A stretch of 64,000 nt of DNA. It comes from VAZQ01 sp045811525 (GTDB lineage: Bacteria; Pseudomonadota; Alphaproteobacteria; Rhizobiales; Xanthobacteraceae). Shown here one piece after another: positions 16,090 through 25,303 of the stretch. Made by a program: the position numbers and the translations under genes. The stretch covers positions 1-64,000 of the forward strand of contig JBJMTV010000005.1 in the NCBI GenBank assembly GCA_045811525.1, in the 5' to 3' direction. Position 1 is the stretch's first letter; each line of letters opens with the position of its first letter. Below the pieces are notes generated by a model. That model made no database searches, was not told the DNA's origin, and was given only the letters and a program-made list of their open reading frames with translations.

Positions 16090-16991
16090 CCGTCGAAGCT
16101 GAGGTCCTGGCTGCTGAGTACGTGCTGGGCACCCTCGACGCGAACGAGCGCACGCAGGCGCACAGCCTGCTCACGAGCGACGAGAGCTTTGCCGCCCGCG
16201 TCAGGCTGTGGGAACGACGGCTGAGCGAGTTGCACCTGATGGTGGAGCCGGTCGACCCCGATCCGGAAATCTGGTCGCGCATCAAGGGCAAGTTGCCCGA
16301 CGCAGCTCCCGTTGTCGCGAGCAAGCCACAGCCTGAGGCTGAGGCGGAGGCGGAGGCTGCGCCTGACCCGGAGCCGCACCCGACCCCCGTCGCGCAGCCG
16401 GAAGCCGCGTTGGGCTTGGCAGCGCCGAGCGAAGACGATGCGAGACCCGCGGTGTCCGACATGGCCTCGGTCTCCTCGGCGCCGCCAAGCCCGCCGGCGT
16501 CCGCGGCGGCCACTTTCGACGAAGCGGTTGCTGCGGCGATGGAGCCGCTGTTGCCCGACCACCCTCCGCCGGAGGTGCCTGAACCGGCAGCTGAACCAGC
16601 ATTCGAACCGGCAACCCCTTCGATCGAGGCCACGCCGAGAACACTCGTCGAGCCGGCCCTCAGTCCTCCTGTCGTGGAGCCGGCCGCTGCTCCTCCCACG
16701 GTCGTCTCTGCAAGCGCCGTCGGACGGGCGGAGCCGCGTGATACAGAGGAGAGGACGGCAAGGATCTTGCGGCGCCGCTTGCGACGTTGGCGCCTGGTGT
16801 CGCTTTTCCTGATGCTCCTGGTACTCGGTGTCGCCGGCCTGATTGCGGCTTGGCGATATGCGCCGGACCGACTTCCGCCGACATTCCAGGCCGCAGAAGT
16901 CATGCGGCGCATCGGCGTCAGCAGTGACACAGCGACGCCGCCACCTTTACGCCCGCCACCTCCACCCCCCGAATCTCAGATCGACGAATAG
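16074..16991 (+). CDS. RskA-like membrane anti-sigma factor with short periplasmic tail
   Basis: A 305-residue protein overlapping the sigma gene by 16 bp. The cytoplasmic anti-sigma domain (about 1-80) has VEAEVLAAEYVLGTLDANER and a conserved VRLWERRLSELHLMVEPVDPDPEIW, as in RskA-type factors without a zinc finger. Residues about 80-225 are an unusually long Pro/Ala/Glu-rich linker. A membrane helix lies at about 239-261 (WRLVSLFLMLLVLGVAGLIA). Only about 44 residues follow, ending in a polyproline run, so the usual C-terminal RskA domain of over 100 residues is missing. It should hold the sigma factor at the membrane until proteolysis; signal sensing must differ from classical RskA. Confidence 0.85.
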   Translation: MPERLTVEAEVLAAEYVLGTLDANERTQAHSLLTSDESFAARVRLWERRLSELHLMVEPVDPDPEIWSRIKGKLPDAAPVVASKPQPEAEAEAEAAPDPEPHPTPVAQPEAALGLAAPSEDDARPAVSDMASVSSAPPSPPASAAATFDEAVAAAMEPLLPDHPPPEVPEPAAEPAFEPATPSIEATPRTLVEPALSPPVVEPAAAPPTVVSASAVGRAEPRDTEERTARILRRRLRRWRLVSLFLMLLVLGVAGLIAAWRYAPDRLPPTFQAAEVMRRIGVSSDTATPPPLRPPPPPPESQIDE

Positions 16992-17088
16992 GGAGCTGGT
17001 GCCGCACGAAAAGGGTCCACGCGCACGTGGACTGCACTGCCTTATCGCGGAGCATTTCGGCGAAGAGTAGGAGGACGATCAGCAGCGA

Positions 17089-17295
17089 TCAGCGGATGGT
17101 GATGCGGTCCTGACCGGCCGACGCGGTCATCGCATTGGTCGTCTTGATCACGGTGACGGCGATTTCGCTGGTTGCTGTGTTGTGGATGCGCGCACCTATG
17201 CCGATGGCAGCAACGAGAGTGGCGGAAAAAAGCGCCACCGCCACCACTTTGAGGTGAGTCGTGCGGTCGGCCGTCACCAGAGAAAAATTGTTCAT
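17089..17295 (-). CDS. Small single-TM hypothetical protein
   Basis: From ATG 17295, behind GGGAGGGTGTA, this encodes 68 residues. A short polar start (MNNFSLVTADRTTHLK) leads into a membrane helix (VVAVALFSATLVAAIGIGA) and a Thr-rich outer segment. Similar tiny proteins starting with a VTADR-THLK-like motif are, from memory, common in Bradyrhizobium relatives; their function is not known to me. The longer frame from 17433 lacks support. Convergent with the sigma/anti-sigma operon. Confidence 0.65.
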   Translation of the reverse strand: MNNFSLVTADRTTHLKVVAVALFSATLVAAIGIGARIHNTATSEIAVTVIKTTNAMTASAGQDRITIR

Positions 17296-17621
17296 TACAC
17301 CCTCCCCAGGGTCTCGCTCCGTTAGTCGGAGCCAGGGCCGAAAAGGTTCATGCAGTGTCGGATCGGCAACGTGGAAGATCACTCTCGGTTCCCGCTGATC
17401 GGGCCGAGAGGCTGAAAAAACTGTATAGATCAATGGGTTAATTCAATAGCGAGAGGCTCCGGGCCTGTGGGCCGGGCGTACCGCGTGGTGCTGGCTCCTG
17501 CGAGCGCCCACCGTTAAAGCGCGGACCCGGCCCGTCATGCGTCCGGCAGCGTTCGCCGGCCAAAATGTGCGCGGCGCATGGTTAATGAAGGGTTAACGTC
17601 GGGCGGGGCGGCGGCGCGTGC
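17296..17621. other. Intergenic region upstream of small TM protein
   Basis: This 326 bp lies between the start of the 68-residue membrane protein and the 3' end of the GST gene; both are on the minus strand. I see only an AT-rich patch near 17420-17450, a plausible promoter for the small gene, and no coding sequence. Confidence 0.5.
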
Positions 17622-18254
17622 TCACTCTGCAGCTTCGGCGCTGACCGGACGCCAATCCAACGGCACGTGGCCCGGCTCGGCCGCCACTCGCTGGAGCCAG
17701 GCGCGGGTATAGGGAAACGGGCCAAGATCGAAATCGCATTCATGGGCGAGGTGTGTGTACGCGTATAGGGCGACGTCGGCGACGGTGTAGCGGTCGGCAA
17801 CGAAGTAGGGGTGCAGCTTGAGGTGATTTTCCATCACCCGCAACGCGCGGTTGCCTTCCTCCATCCAATCCTCGAGCGCGTGCTGCTGCAGGTCGCGCCC
17901 GCCCTTGACCAGCGCCAGCCAGAAATAAGCTGCGCCGAGGTTCGGCTCGATGCTGTGCTGCTCGAAGAACATCCACTGCAGTGCCTCGGCGCGGTCGATG
18001 CGGTTCTCCGGCCGTAGGCGCGTGCCGCTCACCAGGTGCCACAGGATGGCATTCGACTCTGCCAAATAACGACCCGGTGCGGCTTCCAGCAGCGGCACTT
18101 GCCCATTGGGATTTTTCCCCAGAAACTCGGGCGTGTGACTCTCGCCCTTGAGGATATCAACCTCGATGAGGCGATAAGGAATATCGAGCAATGCAAGCGC
18201 CAGCCGCACCTTGTAGCTGTTGCCGGAGCGCTGCATGGAATAGAGCGTATACAT
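17622..18254 (-). CDS. Glutathione S-transferase family protein
   Basis: A 210-residue two-domain GST. The thioredoxin-like N-terminal domain has YSMQRSGNSYKVRLALALLDI, the cis-Pro motif NPNGQVPLLE, and the glutathione-binding ESNAILWHL (the usual ESxAI). The helical C-terminal domain includes FVADRYTVADVALYAYTHLA with the N-capping box Asp. The catalytic residue is probably a Ser or Tyr in the YSMQRSG loop. GSTs conjugate or isomerise electrophiles, but the specific role is unknown. The gene is monocistronic, with a 206 bp gap from the next minus-strand gene. Confidence 0.9.
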   Translation of the reverse strand: MYTLYSMQRSGNSYKVRLALALLDIPYRLIEVDILKGESHTPEFLGKNPNGQVPLLEAAPGRYLAESNAILWHLVSGTRLRPENRIDRAEALQWMFFEQHSIEPNLGAAYFWLALVKGGRDLQQHALEDWMEEGNRALRVMENHLKLHPYFVADRYTVADVALYAYTHLAHECDFDLGPFPYTRAWLQRVAAEPGHVPLDWRPVSAEAAE

Positions 18255-18460
18255 CGCTCACCTTTTTCAAATGGTATGCCGTCTCTGGTTTACGCAACCC
18301 CAGCTCACTTACAGCACGACAAGATCAATGTCGTGCGGCATTGTCGTGACAGGAGCGACGTGAATATGCTCTTCGCGCGTGCTTCGCAGCGCACAAGTGC
18401 TGTCTTTCGCCCGCGCAGGAGAATACGCGCGTGTGCACGCTGTGCCGGCGCTCGCTCCAG

Positions 18461-19759
18461 CTAATTTGAGTGTGATCTTACCGGCCGTAGCGCGGAAAGC
18501 GAGCGGGCAATGCTTCCCGCTACCCGCTCTGCCCAGATCATCACGAGCACGAATGTCGCACCCATGGCAATCACGCCGACGGGAATGAATGTGGCCTGCG
18601 CCATCGAGCGCGCAATCAGCGGAATGATCCACAGCACCGCAAGCACGGTTTTTTGATAAGGCGCAAAGCCGCGTGCGAGCCCGTCGGCAGCAAGAAAGGC
18701 GATCGCCGGCGCGAGCGCCATCATGTCGTAGTCCAGGCTATAAGGTGTCGCCAAGAGCGAGCCGAGCAACAGGCCGGCCGCCTGCAAGGGAAAAGGCGCG
18801 CGGCTGCGCCAGAGCCATACGAGACTGATGGCCAGCAGTGCCGTCGCACTGGCCTGCGCCGCATAGGCAAACGGCACTGTGCCTCCCCACATGCGCGCCC
18901 ACGAGAATACGGTCTGGATCTTGTGCCAGCCGGTATCTCCCTGCTCGAGCACGACGGCGCGCGTGAACTGCGCGAACTGCACAAATGCGTGCCACACCTG
19001 CGGTCCGAAGGACAGCGTCGTGATCAGCACGAGGAGCGCGAGTGTGACTGCCGCGGCCATGATGGTGCGCCAGCGACCCGTGGCCACGAGGACGAGCGGA
19101 ATGAGCAGTGCGAATTGCGGCTTGTAGGCCAGAAGGCCGAACAGCATTCCTGCGAGAAGAGGTCTGCGGTCGAGCTGGACCAGTGCGCCCCCAAGAAGGG
19201 CGGCGGTGAGGAAACCATTGTGACCATGGCCTAAGTTCACCAGCACGCCGGGGAAAGCGACTGCCGGCAAAAGCCACCAGCTCCGGCTGGCTCGCGCGGG
19301 AGGACATTCTGATTGCGCGTCAGGCCTTGTGCCTTTGCAGGCAGCAATGATTGTTGCAATCGAAATCAGATAAAGGAGCAAAGTGATGGCCTGCCAGAGG
19401 CCCAGGGCAACAGGGTAGGGCATCGCCGCCAGCGGCGCGGCGAGGAGGAGGAAGAACGGCGGGTAGTGCCAGCCATAGAACGGCGTCGTCTCACCGAAGA
19501 TGGCGCGCTCACGGGCATATTGCTGGACTGGATCGAACGCAGCGTAGGCTCTTCCGTCGAGCACGAGTTGGCCCGCCGCGTAGACGTTGGAGAAATCCGT
19601 CCCGAGCGGACGGCCGGCAAAGTCGTTGAGCCCGCTGGCGGTGGCGATCAGCCACACGACGGCGAGCACCGAGGCGAACAGCACGGCAAATGTAATGAGC
19701 CGGATGCGCTCGCGGGTGAGCCAGTCTCCGGTTCTCAGCGTGACGAGGACGTGGCGCAT
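18461..19759 (-). CDS. Glycosyltransferase family 87 (DUF2029) integral membrane protein
   Basis: A 432-residue protein with about 10-12 membrane helices. Diagnostic GT87 features are the first periplasmic loop GTDFSNVYAAGQLVLDGRAY...DPVQQY, with an acidic Asp after the first TM, then FYGWHYPPFFLLLAAPLA and the GHGHNGFLTAALLGGAL loop. GT87 enzymes are polyprenyl-phosphate-dependent mannosyl- or arabinosyl-type transferases. ATG 19759 gives the start MRHVLVTLRTGDWL; the longer frame from 19840 is unlikely. No adjacent glycan genes, so the acceptor is unknown. It is divergent from the aminotransferase. Confidence 0.85.
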   Translation of the reverse strand: MRHVLVTLRTGDWLTRERIRLITFAVLFASVLAVVWLIATASGLNDFAGRPLGTDFSNVYAAGQLVLDGRAYAAFDPVQQYARERAIFGETTPFYGWHYPPFFLLLAAPLAAMPYPVALGLWQAITLLLYLISIATIIAACKGTRPDAQSECPPARASRSWWLLPAVAFPGVLVNLGHGHNGFLTAALLGGALVQLDRRPLLAGMLFGLLAYKPQFALLIPLVLVATGRWRTIMAAAVTLALLVLITTLSFGPQVWHAFVQFAQFTRAVVLEQGDTGWHKIQTVFSWARMWGGTVPFAYAAQASATALLAISLVWLWRSRAPFPLQAAGLLLGSLLATPYSLDYDMMALAPAIAFLAADGLARGFAPYQKTVLAVLWIIPLIARSMAQATFIPVGVIAMGATFVLVMIWAERVAGSIARSLSALRPVRSHSN

Positions 19760-19932
19760 GGAACATGCTCCGAACGGCTTCGTTGCTAGCAGCCTTGACT
19801 TAAGGGACGGTTGCGCCGGGCCAGCGTGGCCGGCTGCCATTGATTGGGGTGAATGCCGGTGAATGAGGCTTGCCGAGTGTGGCCCTGCCCTTTAGGAAGC
19901 ACGCGCCCGCACAGGGCAAGGGAGACTGCCCC

Positions 19933-21138
19933 ATGGCTCTGCTCGCTCAGCATCTCGGCCGCATTCAGCCCTCCGCCACCATCGCGGTTACCGACAAAGC
20001 GCGCGCGCTGAAAGCCTCGGGACGCGACGTGATCGGGCTCGGTGCAGGGGAGCCGGACTTCGACACCCCTGAGCACATCAAGCGCGCCGCAATCCGTGCC
20101 ATCGAGAGCGGCAAGGCCGCCAAGTACACGGCTGTGGATGGAATACCCGAGCTCAAGGCTGCGGTCGCGCGCAAGTTCAAGCGCGAGAACGGTCTCGACT
20201 ACAAGCCGAGCCAGATCATTATCGGCACCGGTGGCAAGCAGGTGCTGTACAACGCGTTTGCGGCCACCCTGGACGCCGGTGACGAGGTCGTCATCCCCGC
20301 ACCTTACTGGGTCAGCTACCCCGACATGGTGATGCTGGCGCAAGGCAAGCCGGTGGCGGTGCCGACCACGATCGAGTCAGGTTTTAAAATGAAGGCGCAA
20401 GCGCTCGAGCGCGCGATCACGCCGCGCACAAAATGGGTGCTGCTCAACTCGCCGTCAAACCCCACTGGCGCCGCCTACACCCGCAGCGAGCTCAAGTCGC
20501 TGACCGATGTGCTGATGCGCCATCCACACGTCTATGTGATGACCGACGATATGTACGAGCACCTCGTTTACGATGAGTTCGAGTTCACCACGCCGGCACA
20601 AATCGAGCCCGGCTTATATGACCGCACACTGACCGTGAACGGCGTCTCGAAAACGTACTGCATGACTGGCTGGCGTATCGGCTATGCTGGCGGACCTGAG
20701 TCGCTGATCAAGGCCATGGCCATGATCCAGTCGCAGTCGACCTCCAATCCGACCGCGGTCTCACAATGGGCGGCGGTCGAGGCGCTCGAGGGTCCCCAGG
20801 ATTTCATTGCTGCACATAATACGGTGTTCAAGGAGCGCCGTGACCTCTGCGTATCCATGCTCAACCAAGCGCGCGGCCTGCATTGCCCGAAGCCGCAAGG
20901 TGCGTTTTACGTCTATCCTTCATGCGCCGGCACCATCGGCCGTACTGCACCGACCGGGAATAAGCTCGCAACCGATCTGGACTTCGTCAGCGAGCTTCTG
21001 GAGAGCGAGGGCGTGGCGGTGGTGCAAGGCACGCCCTTCGGATTTGGACCGGCGTTTCGCATCTCTTATGCCACGAAGACTGAGGACCTTGAGGAAGCCT
21101 GTCGGCGTATCCAGCGTTTCTGTGGCAATCTCAAATAA
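19933..21138 (+). CDS. Class I aspartate/prephenate-type aminotransferase
   Basis: A 401-residue PLP-dependent fold-type I aminotransferase starting at ATG 19933 behind AAGGGAGA. Motifs include VIGLGAGEPDFDTPEHIK, KYTAVDGIPELK, the PLP-ring Asn in NSPSNPTG, the YDEF region, the Schiff-base Lys in NGVSKTYCMTGWRIGY, and the substrate carboxylate-binding Arg in FGPAFRISYAT. This is the alphaproteobacterial AatA type, which makes aspartate and glutamate and often accepts prephenate. Length and motifs are normal. Confidence 0.92.
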   Translation: MALLAQHLGRIQPSATIAVTDKARALKASGRDVIGLGAGEPDFDTPEHIKRAAIRAIESGKAAKYTAVDGIPELKAAVARKFKRENGLDYKPSQIIIGTGGKQVLYNAFAATLDAGDEVVIPAPYWVSYPDMVMLAQGKPVAVPTTIESGFKMKAQALERAITPRTKWVLLNSPSNPTGAAYTRSELKSLTDVLMRHPHVYVMTDDMYEHLVYDEFEFTTPAQIEPGLYDRTLTVNGVSKTYCMTGWRIGYAGGPESLIKAMAMIQSQSTSNPTAVSQWAAVEALEGPQDFIAAHNTVFKERRDLCVSMLNQARGLHCPKPQGAFYVYPSCAGTIGRTAPTGNKLATDLDFVSELLESEGVAVVQGTPFGFGPAFRISYATKTEDLEEACRRIQRFCGNLK

Positions 21139-21254
21139 CCGCCGCAAAATTCGCGCGAGTAGCGGCCCCGTGACGCGAGCTCAGGAGTGCTCGCCTGTCG
21201 CCAAGCGATGACATGCGAATTTCGAAACCGGGACACTGGAGCGGGAGGGATTAC

Positions 21255-21722
21255 ATGCGTTGTCATGCGATGGGTGCGGTGGTCGCCGCCGTGGTTGCCT
21301 GCGCCGCGCCGGCCAGCGCGCAGCAGGTGAGGGCCGGAGTTTTGACCTGCGATGTGTCCGGCGGCATCGGTCTCATCGTCGGCTCGCAGCGGCAAGTCTC
21401 CTGTATGTACTCGCCAGAGGGCGGCGGTTTTCAGGAGGGTTATGTCGGCACCTTCACGCGCTTTGGGCTCGATCTCGGGATCACCGGCGGTGCCGTGATG
21501 GTGTGGGGTGTGTTCACCAGCACCATTGCAGGCCCTGGCTTTCTGGCCGGCGACTATGTGGGAGCGAGCGGCGAGGCCACCGTCGCCGCGGGACTGGGCG
21601 CGAATGTGCTGATCGGCGGTTCCAACCGAACCGTCGCCCTGCAGCCGCTCTCGGTGTCGGGACAGATCGGCCTCAACGTGGCGGTTGGTCTGGGCGACCT
21701 CAGCCTACGTCCGGCGCAATAA
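21255..21722 (+). CDS. DUF992 secreted protein
   Basis: A 155-residue protein with a clear signal peptide (MRCHAMGAVVAAVVACAAPA then SAQQ). The mature domain has RAGVLTCDVSGGIGLIVGSQ, CMYSPEGGGFQEGYVGTFTRFGLDLGITGGAVMVWGVF, and the terminal VALQPLSVSGQIGLNVAVGL, the DUF992 pattern. It is rich in glycine and probably an all-beta periplasmic protein. ATG 21255 has GGGAGGGATTAC upstream; the 21213 frame would precede the signal peptide with 14 extra residues. Function unknown. Confidence 0.85.
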   Translation: MRCHAMGAVVAAVVACAAPASAQQVRAGVLTCDVSGGIGLIVGSQRQVSCMYSPEGGGFQEGYVGTFTRFGLDLGITGGAVMVWGVFTSTIAGPGFLAGDYVGASGEATVAAGLGANVLIGGSNRTVALQPLSVSGQIGLNVAVGLGDLSLRPAQ

Positions 21723-21940
21723 GCCCCCAAGCTTCGATCGCGAGTGTGCGGAGAGCGCGCCGGCACTCGCCATCGAGAGTGCATGAGCGGCACGCTGGCT
21801 GCGTGTTGAACTCGCCGCAACCGTGAGACACGCACGGCTCTTGCCAATCCCCCCTGAAGCCTGAAACGATAAGTTGCCGAGGCGTCCGGCCGCGCATGAG
21901 GCCGCCCTTGCCTGCAGGCTGGGAGGGGGTAGGAGGCGAC

Positions 21941-23995
21941 ATGGCACAGAATGGCACAAGAGCAACGGGTCCCCGGTGCATCGCGCTGGTGGGCCCGTTT
22001 CAGAGTGGCAAGACCACGCTGCTGGAGGGAATTCTCGCGCGCACGGGCGCTGTTCAGCGCCAGGGCACCGTGGAAGCGGGCAACACCGTCGGCGACGCCA
22101 GCAAAGAGGCGCGCCACCACAGAATGAGTGTCGAGCTTTCAGTCGCCAGCGCCGAGTTCATGGGTGACAGCTACAGCTTCCTTGATTGTCCGGGGTCAGT
22201 GGAGTTTGTGCACGACATGCGCGCGGTGCTGCCCGCCATCGACGCAGCAGTCGTAGTCTGTGAGCTTGATGAAAAGAAGGTCCCACAGCTGCAGCTCATG
22301 CTCCGTGAGCTCGAGGACCAGAAGATTCCGCGTTTCCTTTTCGTGAACAAGATCGACAAGGCCGATGCCACCATCCATGACGTACTGAGCGTCTTGCAAC
22401 CGGCCTCGCGCAGCAAATTAGTGCTGCGGCAGATCCCAACCTTTGCCGGCGAGAGCATCACCGGCTTCGTGGACCTCGCGCTCGAGCGCGCCTTTGTCTA
22501 CAAGGAGCACGGGCCGTCCGAGATGGTGCCTCTGCAAGGTGATGTGCTCGATCGCGAGAAGACCGCGCGCTTCTCCATGTTGGAGACGCTGGCCGATCAC
22601 GACGACGCGCTGATGGAGCAGTTGCTAGAGGATATCCAACCCCCGCGTGATCGCATTTTTGAGGACCTGTCGCGGGAGGTGCGTGAGGGGCTCGTTTGTC
22701 CCGTGATGCTCGGAGCAGCGCCGCGCACAAACGGCGTTCTCCGCCTGCTCAAGGCGCTGCGCCACGAAGCTCCGGGAATCGGCGAGACGGCGAAACGACT
22801 GGGACTGAAAGGCGGCAATGACCCTGTCGCTTACGTGCTCAAGACTCTGCACACCTCGCATGGGGGGAAGATGTCCATTGTGCGCGTGCTGCACGGGCAG
22901 ATCGGCGACGGCACGACCCTCGTGACGCCGGAGCGCGAGGCTGGCCGCGTGGCCGGCGTCTTCAATGTGACGGGCCAGAATACCGACAAACGCGGCGCGG
23001 CGCAGGCCGGGGAGACCGTGGCATTCGCCAAGCTCGAGCATGCCAACACGGGCGATACCCTGACGGCCGGCAAGCACGCGCATCCGGCATTGCCACGCGT
23101 GATGCCGTATCCGCCGGTGCTTGCGATCTCGGTCGCCGCGAAGGAGCGCAAGGATGACGTGAAGCTCGGTCAGGCTATTGCCAAGCTGATCGAGGAGGAT
23201 CCTTCTATTACTGTGGTGCACAACGCCGAGGCGCACGAGATCGTGCTGTGGGGGCAGGGCGAGATGCAGCTGCGCGTCGCCACCGAGCGGCTCGCCGACC
23301 GGTTCAGTGTCGCTACAACCTCACACAAGCCGACCGTCGGCTATCGTGAGACGATCAAGAAGCCGATGGTTCAGCGCGGTCGCCACAAGAAGCAGTCGGG
23401 TGGACATGGCCAATACGGGGACGTGGTGCTCGAGATCAAGCCGCTGCCGCGTGGCTCGGGCTTCCAGTTCACCGAGGAGATCAAGGGCGGCGTGGTGCCG
23501 CGCAACTACATCCCGTCCGTGGAGGAGGGGGTAAGTGACGCGCTCAAGCACGGGCCGCTTGGTTTTCCTGTGGTCGACGTCGCCGCCAAGCTCATCGATG
23601 GCTCCTATCACACGGTGGATTCATCAGACATGGCTTTCCAGCTGGCCGGCCGTTTGGCCATCCACGAAGGTTTGCCGCAGTGCAATCCGGTCCTGCTCGA
23701 GCCGATCTACCAGGTCGATATCGTGTGCCCGTCCGAAGCGACAGCGAAGATGAACGCCCTGATGTCGGGTCGTCGCGGTCAGATCCTCGGCTTCGATACG
23801 CGTGAGGGCTGGGATGGCTGGGACGTCGTGCGGCTGCAAATGCCGGAGGCCGAGATCGGCGACCTCATTGTCGAGGTGCGCTCAGCCACTGCCGGGGTCG
23901 GCAGCTTCACCTTCAAGTTCGACCACATGGCCGAGCTCACCGGCCGTACTGCCGATCAGATCGTGACGGCGCGCAAGGCAGCGGCTGCCGCCTGA
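21941..23995 (+). CDS. EF-G-like translational GTPase paralogue
   Basis: A 684-residue protein with EF-G architecture. The GTPase has P-loop GPFQSGKTT (18-26), G3 DCPGSVEF (82-89) and G4 FVNKIDKAD. Domain II follows with KMSIVRVLHGQIGDGTTL, then domains III-V including GQGEMQLRV, KKQSGGHGQYGDVVL and MSGRRGQILGFDTREGWD. It is a paralogue rather than housekeeping EF-G: the switch I RGITI is replaced by RMSVE, and the position of the GTPase catalytic His (DTPGH) is Ser86. Such EF-G-like proteins are widespread in alphaproteobacteria and their function is unclear to me. The start ATG 21941 follows AGGAGGCGAC. It is monocistronic, with no rps or tuf neighbours. Confidence 0.9.
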   Translation: MAQNGTRATGPRCIALVGPFQSGKTTLLEGILARTGAVQRQGTVEAGNTVGDASKEARHHRMSVELSVASAEFMGDSYSFLDCPGSVEFVHDMRAVLPAIDAAVVVCELDEKKVPQLQLMLRELEDQKIPRFLFVNKIDKADATIHDVLSVLQPASRSKLVLRQIPTFAGESITGFVDLALERAFVYKEHGPSEMVPLQGDVLDREKTARFSMLETLADHDDALMEQLLEDIQPPRDRIFEDLSREVREGLVCPVMLGAAPRTNGVLRLLKALRHEAPGIGETAKRLGLKGGNDPVAYVLKTLHTSHGGKMSIVRVLHGQIGDGTTLVTPEREAGRVAGVFNVTGQNTDKRGAAQAGETVAFAKLEHANTGDTLTAGKHAHPALPRVMPYPPVLAISVAAKERKDDVKLGQAIAKLIEEDPSITVVHNAEAHEIVLWGQGEMQLRVATERLADRFSVATTSHKPTVGYRETIKKPMVQRGRHKKQSGGHGQYGDVVLEIKPLPRGSGFQFTEEIKGGVVPRNYIPSVEEGVSDALKHGPLGFPVVDVAAKLIDGSYHTVDSSDMAFQLAGRLAIHEGLPQCNPVLLEPIYQVDIVCPSEATAKMNALMSGRRGQILGFDTREGWDGWDVVRLQMPEAEIGDLIVEVRSATAGVGSFTFKFDHMAELTGRTADQIVTARKAAAAA

Positions 23996-24273
23996 AAAAC
24001 GGAGGCAACGGTCCGGATCCGTGGATCTCTCGTGCGTCACGTCCACAGTTCTGACGGTCACCTTTTGCAAGCATGACTGCGCGCGGAGCTGGGCCGTTTG
24101 ATTCGGCCCTAAGCTCATGCGGGACACCGGGCGCACAACGCGGTTGCCGCAGCTGTGACTTGCCCGTGAATGGGGGCGGGCGTATCGAGGTTGATGGCCC
24201 CAACCGAAGCTCAGGAAGTGCTGCTGCATAGTCGGGTTTAAAGGGGCCACTGCTCCAACCGGGAGGACGACCC

Positions 24274-25239
24274 ATGCATGTGATTCGCCGCCGCGGCTGG
24301 GAGATTCCCGAGCGCCTTGTGACGTCCGAGCGCCTGTTTCTTAACCGGCGCGGTTTTCTGGCTGGGACGGGCGCCGCGGCAGTTGCGATTGCGCCCGGAC
24401 TTGCGTTCGGGCAGCGCGCCGCCGATGTGCCTGATCCGACCAGCGACCTCTACCCGGTGAAGCGCAATGAGACCTTCAAGCTCGATCGTCCGATCACGGA
24501 CGAGAAGATCAACACCAGCTACAACAATTTCTACGAGTTCGGGCCGAGCAAGAAGGTTGCGGAAGCATCAAAGGCACTCAAGTTGCGACCTTGGACATTC
24601 AAAATCGACGGTATGGTGCAGAAGCCGCAGGAGATCGGCATTGACGACCTGATCCGCTCCATGCCGCTTGAGGAGCGCGTCTATCGCCACCGCTGCGTCG
24701 AGGCTTGGTCGATGGCGATCCCGTGGAGCGGCTTCCCGATGGCCAAGCTGGTCGAGCGCGCAAGCCCGCTCTCCTCCGCGAAATATGTGAGAATGGAAAC
24801 CTTCCTCGACCGGTCAATGGCGCCTGGTCAACGGCAAGTCTGGTATCCGTGGCCCTATGTCGAAGGGCTTACCATTGCAGAGGCCACGAACGAGCTTGCC
24901 TTCCTGGTGACCGGTGCCTACGGCAAACCTGTTTCGAAGGTGCAAGGCGCGCCTCTGAGGCTGGCAGTGCCCTGGAAATACGGGTTCAAGTCGATCAAGT
25001 CGATTGTGCGTTTCACGTTCACGGACCAGCGGCCGAAGAGCTACTGGGAGGCGCTGCAATCCTCGGAGTATGGCTTCTGGGCGAACGTCAACCCCGACGT
25101 GCCTCACCCGCGCTGGAGTCAGGCCAGCGAGGAGCTGATCGGACAGAACGAGCGCCGACCGACCTTGATCTTCAACGGATACGGTGACTACGTCGCCGAT
25201 CTTTATCGTGGCCTGACGCAGGAGCGCCTCTGGGCCTGA
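24274..25239 (+). CDS. msrP: MsrP (YedY) periplasmic methionine sulfoxide reductase, molybdopterin subunit
   Basis: A 321-residue molybdoenzyme. The N-terminus has a Tat motif NRRGFLAGTGAAAVAIAPGLA (Arg25-Arg26). The core includes NNFYEFGPSK and the molybdenum-ligating Cys141 in YRHRCVEAWSMAIPW, followed by GAPLRLAVPWKYGFKSIKSI and GFWANVNPDVPHPRW. MsrP repairs oxidised methionine in periplasmic proteins, drawing electrons from the haem membrane protein MsrQ. MsrQ is normally the next gene, but here a zinc-ribbon protein faces it from the opposite strand, so MsrQ must be elsewhere or replaced. Confidence 0.94.
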   Translation: MHVIRRRGWEIPERLVTSERLFLNRRGFLAGTGAAAVAIAPGLAFGQRAADVPDPTSDLYPVKRNETFKLDRPITDEKINTSYNNFYEFGPSKKVAEASKALKLRPWTFKIDGMVQKPQEIGIDDLIRSMPLEERVYRHRCVEAWSMAIPWSGFPMAKLVERASPLSSAKYVRMETFLDRSMAPGQRQVWYPWPYVEGLTIAEATNELAFLVTGAYGKPVSKVQGAPLRLAVPWKYGFKSIKSIVRFTFTDQRPKSYWEALQSSEYGFWANVNPDVPHPRWSQASEELIGQNERRPTLIFNGYGDYVADLYRGLTQERLWA

Positions 25240-25303
25240 GCGACATCACCGTAGCAGCGGTCGATGTTCCTAGATCGCGAGAGGCGTGGCGCACGCGTCC
25301 TCT

